A stretch of 64,000 bases of DNA from Bog-473 sp963719485 (GCA_963719485.1 OY970387.1:682001-746000), one strand, 5' to 3'. Shown: positions 53,991 to 62,432, numbered from the stretch's first letter. Numbers and translations: made by a program. Notes: generated by a model not told the origin, from the letters alone.

Positions 53991-55055
53991 TCAGAATTGG
54001 CTGGAGACGAGCGGCGACCAGTGAGGGTAGAAGACCCATGACAGTGCTAAGCCCGGACCGCCCGCGGCGGCGATCTGTAGGCCTTCTGGAGTCAACAAAC
54101 CGAACCGGCTCTCCGCGACGCCGCCCTCGATGCCGACACCCCATTTGTCCTCGGCTCGGCCGCCTCGAACGTCGACCAAATCCTCGTCCGGCGCGCCAGA
54201 CGGATGCGCGATGAGGAGCGGGAAGAGGAACTCCCGTACGTCCTGCTTCGACCAGCCTGCGGCCACGAGACGGTCGCGATGCTCGGGGCCGAAGACGACG
54301 AGTACAGTCCGTTCCTTGCCGAGTGCATGGTCTTCATGAACCGGACGGCTTCGCGCGATCGTTGCGAAGCGCCGGAGCAGATCACGCGGCTCGCTCGACA
54401 CGTCACGGAGGGCGTACATCTGCGTGAACGACGAGACGGTGGCGACGTTGGCACCGGGCGCGAACCCGCGCTCAACATGGATCGGAACCCAGGTGCTGCC
54501 CTCCTCGTCCTCACCGAAGCAGAATGAGTAGCGACCGGGCTGTGAGAACGCGCCACGGTCCGCAAACCCAGGAATCGCGTTGCAACAATTCCGCAGCACC
54601 AGTCGGATTGTCCGGCCCACGACCGCGTTCGGTCGCGAACCGGGACCGAAGCAGCCCGCGCGACAGTTGATGCCCAGATCGTACCTGGCGGGCCCACTGA
54701 CCAGCACCATGTGCGCGGGGCTAGCTAGGCTCCCGGTCGTTCCGTGCGCGTTGGACTTTGGTTGGAGTAGGGCCGCTATTGCCGCGACGGCGAGCGGCAT
54801 CTCCTTGAGAGCGCACCCTGCCATCACGGCGTTGACGACGACCTGCTCTACGGTGACGACGACGTCCTGCGTGGGGATTGTGCCGATGACGGCATCGGGT
54901 GCGCGGCCAAGGAACTCGATGGACTCAGCGACGCGATCTACCGTAGGCGGGACGATCGGGAGGCCGTCGGTCCATCCGTTGTCGAAGTAGGACTCAACGA
55001 GGCTCCTGTAGTCGTCGTAGTGGTGCTGGGGCTGCTGGAGCGTTGTCGTGGTCAT
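53991..55055 (-). CDS. UGSC-system partner protein, uncharacterised family (type 1)
   Basis: A 354-residue paralogue of 22027-23136: NGWTDGLPIVPPT, NAVMAGCALKEMP, CRAGCFGPGSRPNAVVGRT and FCFGEDEEGSTW-PIHVERGF. The Cys in AGCFGPG is shared only with 22027-23136, marking the type 1 subfamily. It has extra Cys in RNCCNAIPG. It is last in the Cys-version operon, overlapping the C-G-T-C gene (ATGA). Confidence 0.83.
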   Translation of the reverse strand: MTTTTLQQPQHHYDDYRSLVESYFDNGWTDGLPIVPPTVDRVAESIEFLGRAPDAVIGTIPTQDVVVTVEQVVVNAVMAGCALKEMPLAVAAIAALLQPKSNAHGTTGSLASPAHMVLVSGPARYDLGINCRAGCFGPGSRPNAVVGRTIRLVLRNCCNAIPGFADRGAFSQPGRYSFCFGEDEEGSTWVPIHVERGFAPGANVATVSSFTQMYALRDVSSEPRDLLRRFATIARSRPVHEDHALGKERTVLVVFGPEHRDRLVAAGWSKQDVREFLFPLLIAHPSGAPDEDLVDVRGGRAEDKWGVGIEGGVAESRFGLLTPEGLQIAAAGGPGLALSWVFYPHWSPLVSSQF

Positions 55056-55661
55056 GCCACAACGCGTTCGGCCTCGCGCTCCTGTCCGATGGTCAGCTCG
55101 ATGACCTGGGGCAGGATCTGCTCAACTAACGCGTCGGTCTCCTCGCGGGTCCACATGACGAGCTGCCATGGGCGAGGCACAAGAATATACGGCGTCGATG
55201 GCGCCCGGCTGATCTGCTTCATTGCGTCGACCGCGCCCTTCAATTCCTCGTGCGCGATCGCGACGGCCGGTATGCCCGCCCACTGCATCTCGATTGCGTC
55301 TCTCATGGTCCGGGACGAGCAGGTGCCACACCCGCCGTACATGGCGATCCCGAGATCGGCGCGGTTGATCACTTCGGCCCACAGCTCCGGTTGGGGTGGA
55401 TGGGTGCGGTTCGCCTTCTTGACCCAGATGACGTCTGAGAGCTGCAGGCGCGTGCGCGAATTCGCGGATCAACGCGGCAGCGAAGTACGACTCAGCGTCG
55501 CCTGGGCTGTCGCTATCGATCACCGCGAGCACCAATCCGGCGGTCTTTTCATGGGTCTTGGAACGCTCAGCCACCAGGCGTTCCGGCGCGCCCGAGGTGA
55601 TCGCAATTGGCTCAAGAGCTTCCAGCGGTTGGTGGGTAACGGTCGCGAGCGACGTAATCAT
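55052..55661 (-). pseudogene. Cys homologue of the UGSC selenoprotein, frameshifted
   Basis: The second half (from about 55440) gives LQLSDVIWVKKANRTHP, INRADLGIAMYGGCGTC and SSRTMRDAIEMQWAGIP; it matches the selenoprotein at 23138-23731, with Cys in place of Sec and CxxC preserved. The first half, from ATG 55661, reads LVLAVIDSDSPGDAESYFAA and LIREFAHA in another frame. Removing one C at about 55446 joins them. The total would be about 203 residues, like the selenoprotein at 197. No in-frame UGA or hairpin is needed here. Confidence 0.8.
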
Positions 55662-56653
55662 ATTGCACTCTCCTTTGTGTCGATGATCCGGGTGTTAGGT
55701 GTTGCGATGTGAGAGAGGAAGAACTGCGTCGAGCAAAACGCGCGCCCTCCTGCGGCCACAATGAGGATGTGATCGGGCGACCCGAGTGCGACCGGTTGCA
55801 TCGGGGAACCGTCGTCGGCTGTCAACCTTGGATATAGGTACGCGCGAATGTCCTCTTTCGACCAAGCTCCGAGCAACCGGCGAGCCTCGTCGGGGATCAC
55901 CAGCATCAACGAGACCGCCGACCCGGGGAACCAACTCGACCCCGATACCTTCCCGCGTCCGTACACCACGAGATTGTCGAGGAACTCTTCTGGTGTTGTG
56001 CTGTGGCGGTCGTGGGACATGCTCATAACGAGCGACGAGTGCACGGTGACGGCGCTGCTTCCCGGAGCGCAGCCTCGCTCGACGTGCAGCGGCACCCAAT
56101 CGGTGCTCTCCTCGTCTTCGCCGAAGCAGAGCGTAAATTGGCCGGGATCCCCGAATGATGGTTCGCCTCGGCCGAAGGCGAAACGCACGATGATCTGCAA
56201 CGTCCGCCCAATCGTGGCGTTGGCCCGCCATCCCGGCCCGTACAAGCCGAGACCACAGTTCACGTCGATCTCGTTCCTGATCGGTCCGTTCACGACGACG
56301 CACTGGGACGAGTCGGCGACGCCCCCCAATCCGACATCGCGAGTCTCGACGTTGTCGAAGAACGCCGCCACAGCAGCGACCACGACCGGGAGATAGCCGG
56401 GAAGGCAACCGGCAAGGATTGTGGCGATAGCGGCGTCCTGAACCGTGACGATGACACCCGTGGTGGACGCCATACCGAGCACGGCGTCGGCACCGAGTGG
56501 GACGGTGCCGAGCGCTTCGGAAACGAGTTGAGGCTCGGGTGGTAGGAGCGGAAAGCCGTCGGCCCATTGAGCTCCGACGGTGTACTCCGCGAATTCGTCG
56601 AGGTCGCTGAAGACCCGCAGCCCGTTGTGATCGTCGACATTCCGGATGTTCAT
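55658..56653 (-). CDS. UGSC-system partner protein, uncharacterised family (type 2)
   Basis: A 331-residue protein matching the C-terminal domain of the fusion at 23763-25676: GAQWADGFPLLPPEP, ILAGCLPGYLPVV, DVNCGLGLYGPGWRANATI, FTLCFGEDEES and PLHVERGC. It lacks the AGC(F/M)GPG Cys of type 1. It overlaps the C-G-T-C gene and the DUF35 remnant by 4 nt on each side, so it is one operon with them. Confidence 0.85.
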   Translation of the reverse strand: MNIRNVDDHNGLRVFSDLDEFAEYTVGAQWADGFPLLPPEPQLVSEALGTVPLGADAVLGMASTTGVIVTVQDAAIATILAGCLPGYLPVVVAAVAAFFDNVETRDVGLGGVADSSQCVVVNGPIRNEIDVNCGLGLYGPGWRANATIGRTLQIIVRFAFGRGEPSFGDPGQFTLCFGEDEESTDWVPLHVERGCAPGSSAVTVHSSLVMSMSHDRHSTTPEEFLDNLVVYGRGKVSGSSWFPGSAVSLMLVIPDEARRLLGAWSKEDIRAYLYPRLTADDGSPMQPVALGSPDHILIVAAGGRAFCSTQFFLSHIATPNTRIIDTKESAI

Positions 56654-57101
56654 GGCCGCAGGCTCTTCCTTATCGGCCGGACGAGTCGATAGCCGGCCCC
56701 GAACTCGCCGTCGAACACAGCGCGGACTGGCAAGCCGAGTTCGATGGTGGACTGATCAACCGAATCGAGCCCCGCGCCTTCGCAGGCGACGAGGTTGCCG
56801 ACGACCCGGATGGTGGGATCTTCACGTTGTGCGGCGCGACCTCCGCGAAGCCCGAGAGAAGTGGGGGGAGGTACGACGAAGGACCGAACTCGGCCATGAC
56901 CCGAGACTTCGACCCACTCGGGCGGCTGTCGTTCGCCCCACGGCTCATCGGGCGCGGGGGCCAGATCAGGCGTTGAGTGTCCGGGCACCGTTGGATGACG
57001 AAACTTCGTTCACGGCTTCCTTCCCAGAAGGTGAGAGCATCGGCCGCCAAAAGTGGTCCCAGCACTGGCATATTGGGCTCCACCTCGACTTGAGTACTCA
57101 T
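56650..57101 (-). pseudogene. DUF35-like protein, multiple frameshifts
   Basis: Pieces of one DUF35 protein lie in two frames. Frame one holds TFWEGSRERSFVIQRCPDTQ-RLIWPPRP. Frame two holds PWGERQPPEWVEVSGHGRV. Frame one then resumes with PPLLSGFAEVAPHNVKI, and frame two ends with TIRVVGNLVACEGAGLDS. Their order matches 59950-60420 (PPEWVEVSGKGRVWSF, PLIAQFALAAPYVSV, LVGPLVASQGAPLGS). Switches fall at about 56960, at the CCCCCC run near 56865, and at about 56825. They restore one another, so the protein may exist in the real genome if these are sequencing errors. Confidence 0.65.
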
Positions 57102-57498
57102 CGGTGTCTTCCCTCTAATTCCGGGCATTAGTTCCGCAGGATGCATGCGCGCATGGGAACGGAATCGGAGCCGCTACCAAATATCTGAATCATCATATTA
57201 TCGTTGAGACTGCGCAGTCAACGAGACCTCGGGTCTAGTACCTCCGCGTAGACCCTTCATTGCCTCAGATAGGCATCTCCGCTTCAGGTCGCGATTGAAG
57301 GCCAGCCAGCGGTGATTACGTCTGTTCACATGGAGCTTTCGGTGGGGCAACGCCAGGCTGTGACCAAGAAAGTGGCGCTTTCGCATAAGCGGGGGCCTAA
57401 ATCGGTTGGGGATGAGAATCTTGACCGAGCTGGTCGAACTCACCGGGTGGATCCTCTAGTGGCTTCCTGCTGTTTGGTCTCTGCTTCGTTGGTTGCAA
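57102..57498. other. intergenic region upstream of the DUF35-like remnant
   Basis: About 400 nt without a supported gene. The left part holds the promoter at 57192-57221 of the downstream operon; the rest shows no element I recognise. Confidence 0.4.
57192..57221 (-). promoter_or_regulatory. promoter of the Cys-version UGSC operon
   Basis: On the minus strand, GACCCGAGGTCTCGTTGACT carries -35 TTGACT (57216-57221), an 18-nt spacer and TATGAT (57192-57197). Downstream is GATTCAGATATTTGG. About 60 nt match the promoter at 58487-58516 with few changes. Confidence 0.65.
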
Positions 57499-58422
57499 CT
57501 ACGCTGACGGCCCGCGGAGCTGGCGGTATACCGAGCGAGCGGCGGTCACGCCGTCGGCGAGGGCGGTGATCAATTGGTCGGGTGACTGCGAGCGAGCGAC
57601 GCCCGCAGCGAAGACACCCGGCGCGCTCGTCGCGAGGGTGAGATCGACGATGATCCGTCGGTCGTCGTCGAGCTTCAATGCATCGGCGAAGGCATCCGTG
57701 GCTGGCACCAAGCCGATGCACAAAAACGCGCCGTTGGTGCTGATGTTCGACTCGACCCCATTTGCAACGTCGCGCACAGCAATCTCCTCGAGTTTCGTGT
57801 CGCCGATGAAGGCATCTACGACATGACCCAGCACGAGGTCGACATTGGAGCGCGCATATATCGCCCTTCGTAGGACGTCAGCGGCCCGCAGCTCTGATCG
57901 TCGGTGAAACACAGTTACACGGGGACACAGGTCGCTTAGGTACAACGCCGATTCCAATGCGTGATCGCCTCCTCCGATGACAACCGCTTCCTGACCAGCA
58001 AAAAGCGCGCCGTCACAGAAGGCACAGTGCGAGATGCCGCGGCCTTCGAGCTCCTCCTCGAGGGGGACACCGAGCTGCCGGTGCGAGCCGCCAGTCGCGA
58101 TGACTACGGCCGTGCCGTGGAGCTCACCGCTGTCTGTCTGGATTACGGGACCGCCGTCCCCGAGCAAGAGGCCAGTGATCTCTGTGAATTCCATTGTCAC
58201 ATCGAACGCCATGACCTGATCCGTAAGCCTCGAAATGAGATCAGGTCCGCTGACCCCTTCGGTGAGACCCGGGTACCCGTCGATGACGCCTCCGTTCATT
58301 AACAATCCACCCGGCCCCACGGCGTCGGCTAACGCTGTCCTCAATCCGAGACGCGCACTCTCCAGTGCGGCAGCCAGGCCAGCCGCGCCTGCTCCTGCGA
58401 TCACGACGTCGTATTTGTTCAT
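57499..58422 (-). CDS. thioredoxin-reductase-like FAD/NAD(P)H oxidoreductase
   Basis: A 307-residue low-Mr thioredoxin-reductase-type flavoprotein. It has VVIAGAGAAGLAAALESARL (FAD), the redox Cys pair in GISHCAFCDGALF, AVVIGGGDHALESAL (NAD(P)H) and TSAPGVFAAGVARSQSPDQL. It equals the N-terminal half of the fusion at 23763-25676 in length and motifs. ATG 58422 (MNKYDVV) is preferred over a start ten codons earlier. Its role is probably to reduce the Cys-version UGSC centre. Confidence 0.88.
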   Translation of the reverse strand: MNKYDVVIAGAGAAGLAAALESARLGLRTALADAVGPGGLLMNGGVIDGYPGLTEGVSGPDLISRLTDQVMAFDVTMEFTEITGLLLGDGGPVIQTDSGELHGTAVVIATGGSHRQLGVPLEEELEGRGISHCAFCDGALFAGQEAVVIGGGDHALESALYLSDLCPRVTVFHRRSELRAADVLRRAIYARSNVDLVLGHVVDAFIGDTKLEEIAVRDVANGVESNISTNGAFLCIGLVPATDAFADALKLDDDRRIIVDLTLATSAPGVFAAGVARSQSPDQLITALADGVTAARSVYRQLRGPSA

Positions 58423-58486
58423 AACCCGCGCCTCCACTGGCGACAATCGCACCGTCTACCCACCCGTCTGTCGACCCGAGGTCTCC

Positions 58487-58516
58487 TTGACGGCGCAACC
58501 TGAATGATAATATGAT
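58487..58516 (+). promoter_or_regulatory. promoter of the amidohydrolase gene
   Basis: On the plus strand, GACCCGAGGTCTCCTTGACG carries -35 TTGACG (58487-58492), an 18-nt spacer and TATGAT (58511-58516). ATACAGATGTTTGG follows. It points at the amidohydrolase, 114 nt away, and nearly duplicates the promoters at 57192-57221 and 25798-25825. Confidence 0.65.
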
Positions 58517-58629
58517 GATACAGATGTTTGGCAGGGGACTCGCTAGTCGCAGTCGCTAGAGGTCCAGGACTCGGCCTGACGTTTGTTTGTACCCGTACTT
58601 TTTGGCCGACGTCTAGAAGGAGTTCTGAA

Positions 58630-59790
58630 GTGCTGCCTAAGGAAACACGAATCTTCTCAGTCGACGATCACATCCACGAACACCCAACGGTGTGGCTCGA
58701 TCGACTCCCGGTCCGCTATCACGACGTCGGCCCCAGAGTCGTCGAACTCGAGGACGGTCGACAAGCCTGGAAATACGAGGACCAGGTCGTACCCATCGAC
58801 AAAGGGACCTCACTGCCGCGACCAGATCTCCCTGGTGCGATGGCGCGTCCGTCGAGGTTCGACGAGATGCGGCCTGGTTGCTTCGATCCGAAAGCGCGAC
58901 TGGACGATATGGACATAGACGGTGTCTGGGCCGAGCTCGGGTTCCCCCAGTACGCCCGGTTCGCGGGCCACAGGTTCTTCCCCACTAACGACCCCGAGCT
59001 CAGCAGGCTCTGCGTCAAGGCGTATAACGACTTCGTGCTGGAGGAGTGGACCGCGACCGATGCCGAGCGTCTCGTTCCTTTGACGATCATCCCGTGGTGG
59101 GACATCGATGCCGCCATCGAGGAAACGTATCGGACGGCCTCCTTAGGTTCGAGAGCTATCGCCTTTAGCGAAAACCCGACAGTCCTCGGCGAACCCTCGA
59201 TTCACACCGATCACTGGGACCCGCTCTGGCACGCAGTAGCGGAGGTCGGGCTGCCCCTATGCATGCACATTGGATCCTCCTCGAAGCAGATCACCAGCTC
59301 GGACGATGCGCCCGTTCAGGTTAGTTGGACCGCGACCGGAATGAACTCGCTGCTCGCTTTCGCCGACTGGCTCTGGAGCGGTGTCTTCGATCGGTTCCCG
59401 GCCATGCGAATCGCGCTTTCCGAAGGAGGAGCCGGGTGGGTTCCCTACGCGCTGGAGCGCGCCGAAAAGTACGTCCAAAGCCATCTCGCGGACAGACGAT
59501 TCGGTTCGGATCTTGGCGCGGCCAGACCCGAGCGCAGTCCATACGAGATCTACCGCGAGCACATTTTCGTCTGCATCGTCACTGACAACGTCGCGCTTTC
59601 GCAAATCGACATAATTGGAGAGGACAACTTGATGTGGGAGAGCGACTTCCCTCACATGGACGGGATATGGCCTCACAGTCGCACGGCGCTCGAACGCTCA
59701 CTGGCCGAAATTCCAGACGACATCGCCGTCAAGATCAGTTCGACGAACGCGCACCGAGTCTTCGGCGTGTCAGCGCCTGGCCGACGTTAG
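58630..59790 (+). CDS. amidohydrolase-family metal-dependent hydrolase/decarboxylase
   Basis: A 386-residue paralogue of 36021-37139: VDDHIHEHPTVWLDRLP, FDEMRPGCFDP, FAGHRFFPTNDPELS, FSENPTVLGEPSIHTDHWD, LCMHIGSSS and WESDFPHMDGIWPHS. GTG 58630 is the start, 7 nt after AGAAGGAG. The DxH and C-terminal Asp metal sites are intact. It lies tail-to-tail with a thiolase/DUF35 pair, the same arrangement as around 36 kb. Confidence 0.88.
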   Translation: MLPKETRIFSVDDHIHEHPTVWLDRLPVRYHDVGPRVVELEDGRQAWKYEDQVVPIDKGTSLPRPDLPGAMARPSRFDEMRPGCFDPKARLDDMDIDGVWAELGFPQYARFAGHRFFPTNDPELSRLCVKAYNDFVLEEWTATDAERLVPLTIIPWWDIDAAIEETYRTASLGSRAIAFSENPTVLGEPSIHTDHWDPLWHAVAEVGLPLCMHIGSSSKQITSSDDAPVQVSWTATGMNSLLAFADWLWSGVFDRFPAMRIALSEGGAGWVPYALERAEKYVQSHLADRRFGSDLGAARPERSPYEIYREHIFVCIVTDNVALSQIDIIGEDNLMWESDFPHMDGIWPHSRTALERSLAEIPDDIAVKISSTNAHRVFGVSAPGRR

Positions 59791-59949
59791 TCGGGTTCGG
59801 AAAGGAAGACGGATCTCACTGACGCAACTAAAGGCTGACTGCCGCTCTCACTGAGAGGCCAGACGGCGCTCGTTGCGCCTGCCTGCGGAGTGAGGTCCAC
59901 TTCGAAGTCCCGCTCAACTTGCGTCCCACTGCGGGTCTATCGGTTTCTT

Positions 59950-60420
59950 TCAGGCCTCACTAAGCGAGACCCATCGCGGGACCACCATCCCTTGCACTGG
60001 CTCTGCCGAGAGATCGACAACGAGCGGTTGATCTATAAGGACCGTCGAGCCATCAACAGATCCCAAGGGGGCGCCCTGCGATGCCACCAAGGGCCCAACC
60101 AGCCGGCATCTCTCATCCTCATCAAGTGCCACGGCCACCGAGACGTACGGCGCCGCCAAAGCAAACTGGGCAATGAGAGGCTGGTGGGCTGTGATGAACG
60201 ACCAGACCCGGCCCTTCCCTGACACCTCGACCCACTCCGGTGGTAAGTGTGAACCCCATGGGCTGTTTGACACTGGCGGAAAGAGCAATCGGCCGGTGTC
60301 CACACAGCGCTGGACCTTCAGTTGCCCGTTTGACGTACCCGTCCAATATGGTTCAGCTCCGCCCCACGGTATTGGCCCCAGAATGAAGGCGCGCTTCTCT
60401 TCGGCTTCGCCCATCGTCAC
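59950..60420 (-). CDS. DUF35 zinc-ribbon/OB-fold protein, thiolase partner
   Basis: A 156-residue DUF35 protein: LKVQRCVDTGRLLFPP and PPEWVEVSGKGRVWSFITAH. Only one Cys is left of the usual four zinc ligands (RCVDTGR), so it may lack zinc. The GTG at 60420 overlaps the thiolase-like stop (GTGA); ATG 60414 is an alternative. It pairs with 60417-61577. Confidence 0.83.
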   Translation of the reverse strand: MTMGEAEEKRAFILGPIPWGGAEPYWTGTSNGQLKVQRCVDTGRLLFPPVSNSPWGSHLPPEWVEVSGKGRVWSFITAHQPLIAQFALAAPYVSVAVALDEDERCRLVGPLVASQGAPLGSVDGSTVLIDQPLVVDLSAEPVQGMVVPRWVSLSEA

Positions 60421-61577
60421 CTTCTCAAAATGACCGCGCTAGTAGGAACGGTTTCGGAACCAGTCACCAGACAACTCGCTGCACCCGGTACCTGATTCGT
60501 TGACGTCCCCCTCATCTGACGAACTCCTTCGAGGATGAGATTGAAGCCGTGCACGTAGGCCTCTGACAGCGAACCACCGGAGGTATTGACGGGAAGTTGA
60601 CCCCCGACTTCAATAGCTCCCCCCTCCACAAAGGCTCCGGCTTCTCCTGCGTCACAAAATCCATAGCTTTCGAGACTCCACAAGACGAGCGGACTAAATG
60701 CGTCGTAGATCTGCGCAACGTCCAAGTCGGAGCTCGTAATATCGCTCGACGCAAAGAGCTGCTGTGCGCACACTTGGCCAGGAGTCCGCAGAGGATCATC
60801 ATTGAAGTAGTTCACCATGGGTACCATTCGGGTCGGCATTCCTTGCGCTGTCGCATGCACAAGAACCGGGACTTGGCGAAGATCCTTTGCCCGATTAGCC
60901 GAAACCATCACCACGGCACCGGCTCCGTCACTTTCCAAGCACGCATCGAAGAGGCAAAGCGGCTCACTTATCCAGCGCGCGTTGAGATATTCGTCCAGAG
61001 TCAACTCTCGATCGAACATTGTCGCAAGCGGATTTGAATTGGCATGTCGCCTGAACGCCAGCGCCACATTTGCCAGCTGCTCACGTCTAATGCCGTACTC
61101 ATGGAAGTACCTGCGGGCCAACATTGCCACCTCATCTACTGGGCGGACGACACCAGCCGGCCGGGTGAACTCAGCTCCCACACTCACCAGCGGCGCCGAA
61201 CCGGCTTGGGCCCATGGACGAGCTCCGCTGCCGCGCTTTCTAGATCGCCAGACAACGCCAACGTCACACCGTCCGGTCGCTATAGCGAGGGCCATCAGTC
61301 CGATGCAGCCCGGACCACCCCCACCGCCATATCCAACGCCCACGAAAAATTTCAGATCTCCGGAACCGATCATGTTGCTTAGAGCCGTATCCAATACGGA
61401 CTCCACTGAATAGGACACCATGCCATCAATCTCTGACGGCGACACCCCGGCGTCCGTGCATGCCGCCAACACCACCTGAGCTGCCAGCTCCGCCTCACTA
61501 CTCTCGAGCTTCCTTGCGTAGGGTGACTGAGCCGCACCAACGATCGCGACTCGATCCTTGATGTCCAAATCACTCAT
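60417..61577 (-). CDS. thiolase-like (Ltp2-type) protein, probable acyl-CoA aldolase subunit
   Basis: A 386-residue thiolase-superfamily protein. Where thiolases have the nucleophilic Cys loop it reads FVGVGYGGGGGPGCIGL, without a Cys three residues before a GSTA. QIYDAFSPLVLWSLESYGFC and NTSGGSLSEAYVHG match the 34330-35562 protein. It is first of a two-gene unit with DUF35. Confidence 0.87.
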   Translation of the reverse strand: MSDLDIKDRVAIVGAAQSPYARKLESSEAELAAQVVLAACTDAGVSPSEIDGMVSYSVESVLDTALSNMIGSGDLKFFVGVGYGGGGGPGCIGLMALAIATGRCDVGVVWRSRKRGSGARPWAQAGSAPLVSVGAEFTRPAGVVRPVDEVAMLARRYFHEYGIRREQLANVALAFRRHANSNPLATMFDRELTLDEYLNARWISEPLCLFDACLESDGAGAVVMVSANRAKDLRQVPVLVHATAQGMPTRMVPMVNYFNDDPLRTPGQVCAQQLFASSDITSSDLDVAQIYDAFSPLVLWSLESYGFCDAGEAGAFVEGGAIEVGGQLPVNTSGGSLSEAYVHGFNLILEGVRQMRGTSTNQVPGAASCLVTGSETVPTSAVILRR

Positions 61578-61733
61578 GCGCCCTGCCTAGCGAGACATCC
61601 AGCCAAAATGAGCTTGGCCGGGCCGCTCGTCTCGACCCATGCGGACAGTAGGCCGCTGGCGAGTATCGCTGAATGGACCTCACGAGACCCCCGCTTCCCA
61701 GCACCCATCCTCCCGCAATTCTTCCGGCATCTG

Positions 61734-61747
61734 ATGATCTAGATCAT
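61734..61747. promoter_or_regulatory. perfect ATGATCTAGATCAT palindrome
   Basis: A perfect 14-bp palindrome, the clearest example of the recurring element, 157 nt upstream of the thiolase-like gene (minus strand). A second, weaker copy (CTGGATCATATAGACTGTTA) follows at 61855-61874. Confidence 0.55.
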
Positions 61748-61879
61748 TTAAGCAGAGTTTGGATCCCACCTCAACGTGAACGGCTGGATGATCACGGATC
61801 GGGCGCGAGCGTCTGACATTCGTTGGAGGTTTCGCGGACCCCGACCTCAATGCTCTGGATCATATAGACTGTTAAATCT

Positions 61880-62365
61880 TCGGTTGAGGCCCTGTCGTCG
61901 CGGATGTCGTCGAACGTGCGCTTGGAGATTGGTCGTGTTCCAAAGGTGGGTCGCCTGGGGTGGGAGGACGCACGCGTGGTTGTTGGCGGTCTCGGTCGCC
62001 CAGCTGGACTCGACTGCGGCTACTACGTCCGACCCACGGTCTTTTCGGACGTCACCTCGTCAATGACGATCGCTCAAGAAGAGATCTTTGGTCCAGTCCT
62101 TTCAATCTTGCCCTACGACTCTGAAGACGAGGCATTCACTATCGCTAACTCGACTATCTGCGGACTCTCAGGAGGCGTGTGGGCGGCTGATCCGAATCGA
62201 GCGATGGCTTTTGCCCGCGGCATGCGTGCCGGTCAGGTCGAGATCAATGGAGGCACCCACAATCCGCTTGCGCCATTCGGCGGATACAAACAATCGGGGA
62301 TTGGTCGAGAGTCCGGCAAGCAAGGACTGGAGGAGTTCTTTGAGGTGAAGAGTCTCCAGCTCTAG
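61880..62365 (+). pseudogene. 3' remnant of an aldehyde dehydrogenase
   Basis: Only the last third of an aldehyde dehydrogenase is present: RLGWEDARVVVGGLGRP, CGYYVRPTVFSDVTSSM, QEEIFGPVLSILPYDSED and NPLAPFGGYKQSGIGRESG. The N-terminal cofactor domain and the catalytic Cys are absent; no frame supplies them in the preceding bases. It is a truncated relic, with the boundary at about 61880-61930. Confidence 0.8.
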
Positions 62366-62376
62366 ATGATTTCATT
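62359..62376 (+). promoter_or_regulatory. TCTAGATGATTTC element before the alcohol dehydrogenase
   Basis: GCTCTAGATGATTTCATT overlaps the stop of the relic, 57 nt before the alcohol dehydrogenase start. It resembles the element at 14344-14357 (AGATCTAGATGATTCTG). Confidence 0.35.
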
Positions 62377-62432
62377 TCGGGCATTCCCGGACACGCTCCG
62401 GTAACACAGGCGATGCACAAAAGGAGACGACT

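Noticed and set aside
55122..55661. A separate 179-residue gene
   Set aside because: Its second half is an out-of-frame reading of the C-G-T-C protein; only the first 80 or so residues match the selenoprotein family.
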